In this document: positions 60,401 through 64,000 of the stretch, piece by piece
Layout: the number at the start of each line of letters is the position of its first letter
How positions within the stretch are numbered: position 1 is the first letter of the stretch
NCBI GenBank assembly: GCA_050184295.1
Contig: JBFXAM010000007.1
Location: 1-64,000, forward strand
Source: JBFXAM01 sp050184295
GTDB lineage: Bacteria > Planctomycetota > Phycisphaerae > UBA1845 > Fen-1342
Direction: 5' to 3'
DNA: 64,000 nt
Program-made: the position numbers and the translations under genes
The notes under the pieces: generated by a model
Database searches by the model: none
What the model saw: only the letters and a program-made list of their open reading frames with translations
What the model was told of the DNA's origin: nothing

Positions 60401-61384
60401 GTGCGTTGGGCGCAGGACAAGTTCGGCGTGCAGATTCCGCTGGACGACATCGCCGCGGCGCAGCGCGACGACGCCGAGCGCGTCATCAGCGAGCAGATGC
60501 GGGCGGCGTACAAGAAGCGCGAGGTCGCATATCCCGTTCAGGCAATGCTCGAATACTCGCTCCAGCGCGGCGGGATGAACGCGCTCGAGGTCTATCAGCG
60601 CGTCGCGAAGTGGGTCGACCTGAAGTACCGGCTGGGCTGGTCCTACGAGCACTTCGTCGGCAAGTCGCCGCAGCAGATGTACGACGAGCTGCGGGCGCTG
60701 AACGAGGACTTCATGCTGAACGGCAAGCTCGACGCCGAGATCGAGCAGGCGCTTCAGCAACACCCCGGCGACGCGATTCTGACGTGGGCGAAAGAGCGCT
60801 TCGGGATCGTGCTGGAGAGCTCGCCGCTGTCGCTGGAAGGCGACCTGCGCCAGCAGCTCAAGTCGTGCAGCTACGAGATGCTGCGATTCGAGCTGACGCA
60901 ACTGGAGCGGACCGTCCTGCTCAGCACGTTCGACGCCGTGTGGAAAGACCACATGTACGCGATGGACCTGTTGCGGCAGGCGATCGGCTTGCGCGGCTAC
61001 GCCGAGCGCGATCCGAAGATCGAGTACAAGCGCGAGGGCACGCGTTTGTTCAACGAGATGCTGAGCAACGTGCGCGAGCGCGTGACCGACCTGATCTTCA
61101 AGGTGCACTTGCCGCCGCCGCCCGACGCGATGGGCGATCGACCGGCGGCGCTGGCGTCCGGGCCGGACGCCGGTCCCGCGTACGCAGGCATGCAGGCGCA
61201 GAAGGCCGATGCGACCAACGTCGGGTTCTCGTCGCGCGACCAACAGGCCGCGATGGCCAACCAGGGCGAAGCCGCCCAGCGGCAGACGATTCGCCGGGCG
61301 ATGCCGAAGGTGGGGCGGAACGATCCGTGTCCGTGCGGGTCGGGGAAGAAGTACAAGTCCTGTCACGGGAAGGGCGCGGCCTAG
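57407..61384 (+). CDS. secA: Protein translocase motor SecA, with N-terminal membrane helices and large insertions
   Basis: ATPase that pushes preproteins through SecYEG. ATG 57407 follows GAGGA-AGG; GTG 57401 is possible. Unusually, residues 33-58 and 66-90 are hydrophobic helices, so the protein should be membrane-anchored. The motor follows: Walker A MRTGEGKT (184-191), VVVDEVDSILIDEARTPLII, SGMTGTALTEADEF, VLVGTVSVENSE, TNMAGRGTDIVLGPGVAILG and QLRGRCGRQGDPGSSRFFLS. About 70 extra residues lie near 570-640 in the second nucleotide-binding domain. A region of about 250 residues (roughly 870-1130) enlarges the helical scaffold. The C-terminus has the zinc motif RNDPCPCGSGKKYKSCHG. Total 1325 residues against 800-1000 usually. 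Confidence 0.97.
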   Translation: MLWRLNEGDRDILRAAERPSAVFWYRAGQSPGMLAGAAALTAVLAAIVVALVLGPVGLGVRWLTRETLAVVVSLVGVLWLIYVGWVFFKFLPGRNDRVVIGLRGWVRAEVDPLEAQVQALSEEQLRAKTVALKGRIAAGEPVEAIRAEAYACVREASRRARNHRQFECQLIGGRVLEDCSVAEMRTGEGKTIVCYMGNYLKVLQGLKVHLVTVNDYLVRRDAEFARPVFELLGVSVGFISAEMATFGPGAEVRRAAYECDITYGTNSEFGFDFLRDNMKHSVRDQVQGKLNYVVVDEVDSILIDEARTPLIISGPAHDDVTNYRVADGIAQMLIRKQQHANREMSGKIDQLEANPPAEARNNPKFRGALKKFRTDPLWLSSDEAEAIGHMQYFVVELDRKSAHMTEHGAKAAQAELGIGTFYDSKNMNWPHYIDNAVRAHLCYNKDKEYVIQEDKIVIVDEFTGRLMQGRQWSDGLHQAVEAKERVTIKEETQTLATVTLQNFFKMYLQVSGMTGTALTEADEFMKIYKLEVIAIPTNRAIRRVDYNDKIYKTRPNKFDAIVEEIRSYSQDGFPADPWSIYDEFRLARRRIAKQKSAPDADASLADMERVIDDALAAFKDGKGDENALHEAYPKLKGAGVGGRPVLVGTVSVENSEHLSQLLTRRHGIEHEVLNAKNHAREADIVVKAGQQHEVVRKGKKELHGNVTIATNMAGRGTDIVLGPGVAILGGLHVVGTERHESRRIDNQLRGRCGRQGDPGSSRFFLSLEDDLLRLFMGEWVLRMLALLGFEEGMAIEDKRLTRGIEKAQKKVEERNFGIRKNLLEYDEVMDYQRRTFYQMRQRVVEGRGLSDLIWEMIDQSVGDAVERYYDPKYAAICVAEWVGQNLGATIDAGKLDVRDFGDLCEQVRDLATGEVKGTIERTFGEYIDPDVEPDEWDVKGFIGWATHYGISLTQRQVRDGDADELREQIVNAAIDKIAHADLAPIQQYVDPLYAKSRLVRWAQDKFGVQIPLDDIAAAQRDDAERVISEQMRAAYKKREVAYPVQAMLEYSLQRGGMNALEVYQRVAKWVDLKYRLGWSYEHFVGKSPQQMYDELRALNEDFMLNGKLDAEIEQALQQHPGDAILTWAKERFGIVLESSPLSLEGDLRQQLKSCSYEMLRFELTQLERTVLLSTFDAVWKDHMYAMDLLRQAIGLRGYAERDPKIEYKREGTRLFNEMLSNVRERVTDLIFKVHLPPPPDAMGDRPAALASGPDAGPAYAGMQAQKADATNVGFSSRDQQAAMANQGEAAQRQTIRRAMPKVGRNDPCPCGSGKKYKSCHGKGAA

Positions 61385-61421
61385 TGCAGTCGGTCACGTC
61401 GTATGCAACATAACGAAGGGT

Positions 61422-61477
61422 GGGGCGGGCAACCTGCCGGCCCGAGACGGCCTACGGGCGGGCAGGTTGCCCGCCCC
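61422..61477. repeat. Large palindrome after secA
   Basis: Perfect 17-base-pair arms: left 61422-61438 begins GGGGCGGGCAACCTGCC; right 61461-61477 is its exact complement. The 22-base centre can add a further short CCCG/CGGG stem. There is no T-tract. It may terminate secA transcription, or be a dispersed REP/MITE-like element, as GGGCGGGCAACCTGCC-type hairpins are common between genes in some planctomycetes (recollection, not checked). Confidence 0.8.
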
Positions 61478-61547
61478 ATGCGTGATGCACTTACTCTTCC
61501 CACTACAAGAGAGTGAGAGGGGCGGCCGACCGGGAGCGGGCGGCGCG

Positions 61548-61763
61548 TCACTCGGGGCTGGCGGTTGTGCCCGGAGGGGGCGGCTCGGACGTCGTCGTGG
61601 ACGGCCGCGCCTTGGCCGCGCGCTCGCGGCGGGATTGTTCGAGCAGGTGGCGGTATTTCTCGAGCATCATCTCGCTGTGCTGCTTGGTCTGGCCGGCGGC
61701 GCGGACAACCAGCAGTGCGGCGATCAGCCCGCCTATCCAAGCTAGCGTCATGCCCACGCTCAT
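61548..61763 (-). CDS. Small membrane protein (71 residues)
   Basis: ATG 61763 has GAGG five bases upstream. One predicted membrane helix near the start (TLAWIGGLIAALLVVRAAG) is followed by a charged helix, TKQHSEMMLEKYRHLLEQS, and a Pro/Thr-rich tail. Such proteins are often called hypothetical; no family recognised. It is divergent from apt and convergent with secA. Confidence 0.65.
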   Translation of the reverse strand: MSVGMTLAWIGGLIAALLVVRAAGQTKQHSEMMLEKYRHLLEQSRRERAAKARPSTTTSEPPPPGTTASPE

Positions 61764-62063
61764 AGGTTCCTCACACGGCGGCGACGGAGCGCCAAGGCTG
61801 CCAAGCGGATGCGCCGGTTGAACACGGTGGTGATATCGGGCCGGCGGGCGCGCGGGTTCTATTGGGGCTTCCGGATTTCGCACTTCGGCTCCCGGAACGC
61901 GCGCTTCGGAACGGACCGTGGGTTCGGCCGCCTCCGCGCGGCGGCCGAAAACGCGTCCGGGAACGTGTTGCGGGAATGGGGTGGCTGGACTACTATCCCC
62001 CCCGGCGAGAGTGAAACGGTCCTGCGCGGCATGCGAGCGATTCCGGGTTCGGTGTTCTCCCCC

Positions 62064-62615
62064 ATGCAAGCTACGCCCAGCTGGCAACCCGCCGCCGGTA
62101 TCACCGACCTTGGGCGGCTGATTCGTGACGTTGCGGATTTTCCCAAGCCCGGAATTGTTTTTAAGGACATCACGCCGCTGCTGGCCGACCCGGCGGGGTT
62201 GGCGCTGGCGGTCGAGTTGATGGTGCAGCCGTTCCGCGGTCACCAGATCGACGTGGTGGTGGGCGCCGAGTCGCGCGGGTTCATTTTCGGGACCGCGCTG
62301 GCGAACGCGTTGTCGGCGGGGTTCGTGCCGATTCGCAAGCCGGGGAAGCTGCCGGCGAAGACCGCGCGGGCGCAGTACACGCTGGAGTACGGGTCGGACG
62401 CGATGGAGATCCACGCGGACGCGCTGCGATCCGGCGAGGGCGTGCTGCTGGTGGACGACGTTTTGGCGACGGGAGGCACGCTGGTGGCGTGCTGCCAGTT
62501 GATCGAGTCGCTCGGGGCGCGGGTCCACGCGATCGCGGTGCTGATCGAACTGGTGTCGCTCGGCGGGCGCGACCGGCTGGGCGGGCGACATGTGCACAGT
62601 GTTCTGAGGTGCTGA
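62064..62615 (+). CDS. apt: Adenine phosphoribosyltransferase
   Basis: Purine salvage enzyme making AMP from adenine and PRPP. The 183-residue product starts at ATG 62064 and has DLGRLIRDVADFPKPGIVFK, DITPLLADPAG, VVVGAESRGFIFGTALANAL, FVPIRKPGKLPAKT, YTLEYGSDAMEIHADAL and the PRPP-binding VLLVDDVLATGGTLVACCQL. These match the family in order and spacing. A longer frame to 61809 adds 85 residues without family similarity and is not supported; no clear ribosome-binding site is visible at 62064, so the start is the least certain part. Ends 252 bases before the first lipoprotein gene. Confidence 0.95.
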   Translation: MQATPSWQPAAGITDLGRLIRDVADFPKPGIVFKDITPLLADPAGLALAVELMVQPFRGHQIDVVVGAESRGFIFGTALANALSAGFVPIRKPGKLPAKTARAQYTLEYGSDAMEIHADALRSGEGVLLVDDVLATGGTLVACCQLIESLGARVHAIAVLIELVSLGGRDRLGGRHVHSVLRC

Positions 62616-62867
62616 ACGCCGGACGGGCGGCTGCTCCGGCAACATTCTTGGACGTAAAGACTTAGGAGACGTCGCCGGCGGTGCGGCGACGCTTGCGGCG
62701 CGAGACACCATGGAATTTGCTTGGCGCTCCACAATGCTGCCGGCGAAGTTCCACGGCTTGCGCGGCTGGCCAGCGCCCCGCCCCGCCGAACGCTGCTCGC
62801 TGCGGATCCCCGGCGATCCGCGGTGGGCGGGCCCGGCGTCCCGCCTATTCCGGCTCGGAGGAAACGC

Positions 62868-63410
62868 ATGACTCGTCGGCCATCCCGCGTCGCGGCCTTT
62901 GTGCTGTTGTGCTCGCCGGTCTGGTGGTCCGGCTGTGTCATCGCAGCGGACGCGCTGAGCCCGGATCTGTTCGTGCAGTTGGGATTCGATCCGAACACGA
63001 TTTTCCCGCAGCGCGGCACGGTGATTGTGAACTTTACGAACAACACCCAGTTCGCGGCGTTCTTCGCGGCGTTCGAGTCGGTCGATGCGGCGGACCCGAC
63101 GATCGACTCGCGGAACTTTTCGTTGCTGGTCGATCCGATGGACACGCGGAACGAGGTTCTGGACTGTCCGGTCGAACTGGTTAGTCCGGGCTTCCTGGAC
63201 GCGATGTTCGCAGCCCAGAACGACGCCGTGACGGTCTTCGCCGGCGACGGCGCGGGCACGGCGGTGATGTACGACGGTTCGCCGCTGGTGGCGGGGCGCG
63301 ATTTTGCCTGCGGCGACGTGATCAACGTTCAGCTCGACCAGGTTGGCGCTGGCGGCGACGCCGGGCAGGTCGGGTTCGTGCTGACGGTGCTGGTGATTCC
63401 GGGCCGCTGA
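62868..63410 (+). CDS. Putative lipoprotein, first of a paralogous pair
   Basis: 180-residue exported protein. CGGAGG lies six bases before ATG 62868. Signal peptide VAAFVLLCSPVWWSGC ends in a lipobox (WSGC, Cys23). The mature domain contains GTVIVNFTNNTQFAAFFAAF, NEVLDCPVELVSPG, DFACGDVINVQLDQV and ends VGFVLTVLVIPGR. Conserved Cys pairs with the next gene (DCP and ACGD) suggest a disulfide. No family name recognised. It is followed after 25 bases by its paralogue, forming an operon. Confidence 0.75.
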   Translation: MTRRPSRVAAFVLLCSPVWWSGCVIAADALSPDLFVQLGFDPNTIFPQRGTVIVNFTNNTQFAAFFAAFESVDAADPTIDSRNFSLLVDPMDTRNEVLDCPVELVSPGFLDAMFAAQNDAVTVFAGDGAGTAVMYDGSPLVAGRDFACGDVINVQLDQVGAGGDAGQVGFVLTVLVIPGR

Positions 63411-63435
63411 CGGCCCGCGGACAGGAGGAATCGCT

Positions 63436-63972
63436 GTGACGCGAGCGATTTCGCGACGTTGGATGGCGGCGGCGGTGCTCGTCGCGGGTGTCGGGCTGAG
63501 CGGATGCGCCGGGCTGGCGACGCTGCTCGACCCGGAGTTTCTGAACGCGATCGGGCTGGGCACGCAGGCGGCCAGCCTGCCGGGCGAGGCGCCCGCGGTG
63601 CTGGTGGCGGTCGAAAACCGCACTTCGCGGACGATCGAGGCGTTTCTGTCGTATCGGGCCAGTGCCGACACGGTGCGCAGCTACACGGTCGTGGTCGAGC
63701 CCGGCGAGCGAACCGCGACCGCGCTGGTCTGTCCCGTCACGGAGATCACGCTCGGCGACGTCGGCGACCTGACGCGCGTCGGCGCCATTGTTCGGCTCGG
63801 CGTCGGCAACCCCGAAGACCCGATCATCGAAGTCGAGCCCTTCGGCGTGCTGCTGCGCGACACGGCGAACTACAACTGCGGCGACTCGCTCACGTTCGCG
63901 GTGATCGCGTCCGGCGAGACGCGCTCGGGATTCCAGACGATTGCGTTTGTGCAGCGCGCCTCGGAGCCGTAA
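63436..63972 (+). CDS. Putative lipoprotein, second of a paralogous pair
   Basis: 178-residue lipoprotein. GTG 63436 has AGGAGG seven to eight bases upstream. Signal peptide WMAAAVLVAGVGLSGC with perfect lipobox LSGC (Cys24). Mature parts align with the upstream gene: ALVCPVTEITLGDVG versus VLDCPVELVSPGFLD, and NYNCGDSLTFAVIASGE versus DFACGDVINVQLDQVG, with a similar final strand (FQTIAFVQRA). Both are probably outer-surface or inner-membrane-bound beta-sandwich proteins (inference). The gene ends 28 bases before the window edge. Confidence 0.78.
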   Translation: MTRAISRRWMAAAVLVAGVGLSGCAGLATLLDPEFLNAIGLGTQAASLPGEAPAVLVAVENRTSRTIEAFLSYRASADTVRSYTVVVEPGERTATALVCPVTEITLGDVGDLTRVGAIVRLGVGNPEDPIIEVEPFGVLLRDTANYNCGDSLTFAVIASGETRSGFQTIAFVQRASEP

Positions 63973-64000
63973 TCGACCGCGCCCGCGATGCGTGGCAGCC

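Noticed and set aside
57083..61366. 1427-codon open frame antisense to secA
   Set aside because: Its great length comes from the absence of stop codons in GC-rich third positions; the sense frame is unmistakably SecA.

Overview
This is a GC-rich (roughly 68% by eye) bacterial chromosome segment, probably from a Planctomycetota bacterium of the Phycisphaerae type. That placement is an inference. It rests on dockerin tails of the form NNFDIDPFV on secreted proteins, PEP-CTERM-like tails, a SecA with large extra domains, lipoprotein- and coiled-coil-rich hypothetical genes, and GTG/TTG starts. Housekeeping genes (uvrA, nth, holA, rpsO, pnp, efp, secA, apt, tdk, malQ, ald, phr) are scattered among family-specific genes. 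I saw no prophage, CRISPR array, tRNA or rRNA.

Layout. 1-1.3 kb: zinc/manganese-type ABC importer (ATPase cut by the window edge, binding protein). 1.7-5.2 kb: leftward block of a GT4 glycosyltransferase, an ECF sigma factor, a zinc-finger anti-sigma and a Gly/Pro-rich coiled-coil exported protein. 5.3-8.9 kb: MoaD-MoaE fusion, lipoprotein, endonuclease III, PHP phosphoesterase. 9-10.3 kb: PEP-CTERM-like secreted protein with a small repeat-domain protein. 10.6-16.6 kb: DNA polymerase III delta, a lipoprotein, UvrA. 17-20.7 kb: zinc-ribbon protein and two overlapping GT87 membrane glycosyltransferases. 20.7-23.5 kb: NtrC-type two-component pair. 23.6-28.3 kb: lipoprotein, alanine dehydrogenase, HlyD/MacB-like export genes. 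28.5-31 kb: rpsO-pnp. 31.5-35.3 kb: FHA-GAF histidine kinase, a decayed PEP-CTERM remnant, SLC13 transporter. 35.5-42.6 kb: secreted dockerin and protease genes, a galactose-oxidase-like pseudogene, tdk, BtpA-family protein, M28 peptidase. 42.8-50.7 kb: malQ, MOSC, coiled-coil protein, oxidoreductase, thioredoxin-like protein, 609-residue coiled-coil membrane protein. 51-57 kb: sigma-70 factor, possible IS remnant in a low-GC patch, photolyase, epimerase, EF-P. 57.4-64 kb: membrane-anchored SecA, small membrane protein, apt, two paralogous lipoproteins.

How they connect. A substantial share of the window concerns the cell envelope and export: SecA, four to five signal-peptide enzymes or surface proteins with dockerin or PEP-CTERM-like tails, five lipoproteins and two GT87 enzymes. 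Regulation is represented by an ECF/anti-sigma pair, an NtrC two-component system, an FHA-GAF kinase and a divergent sigma-70 factor.

Most interesting signals: SecA with two predicted N-terminal membrane helices and two large insertions; EF-P with Asn instead of Lys at the loop tip; MoaD-MoaE fusion with an internal Gly-Gly; a subtilase with Glu at the first catalytic position; promoters placed exactly for leaderless mRNAs; an in-phase 7-bp repeat at three intergenic sites; and two decayed secreted-protein genes. All functional statements rest on motif recognition by eye; no database search was run.
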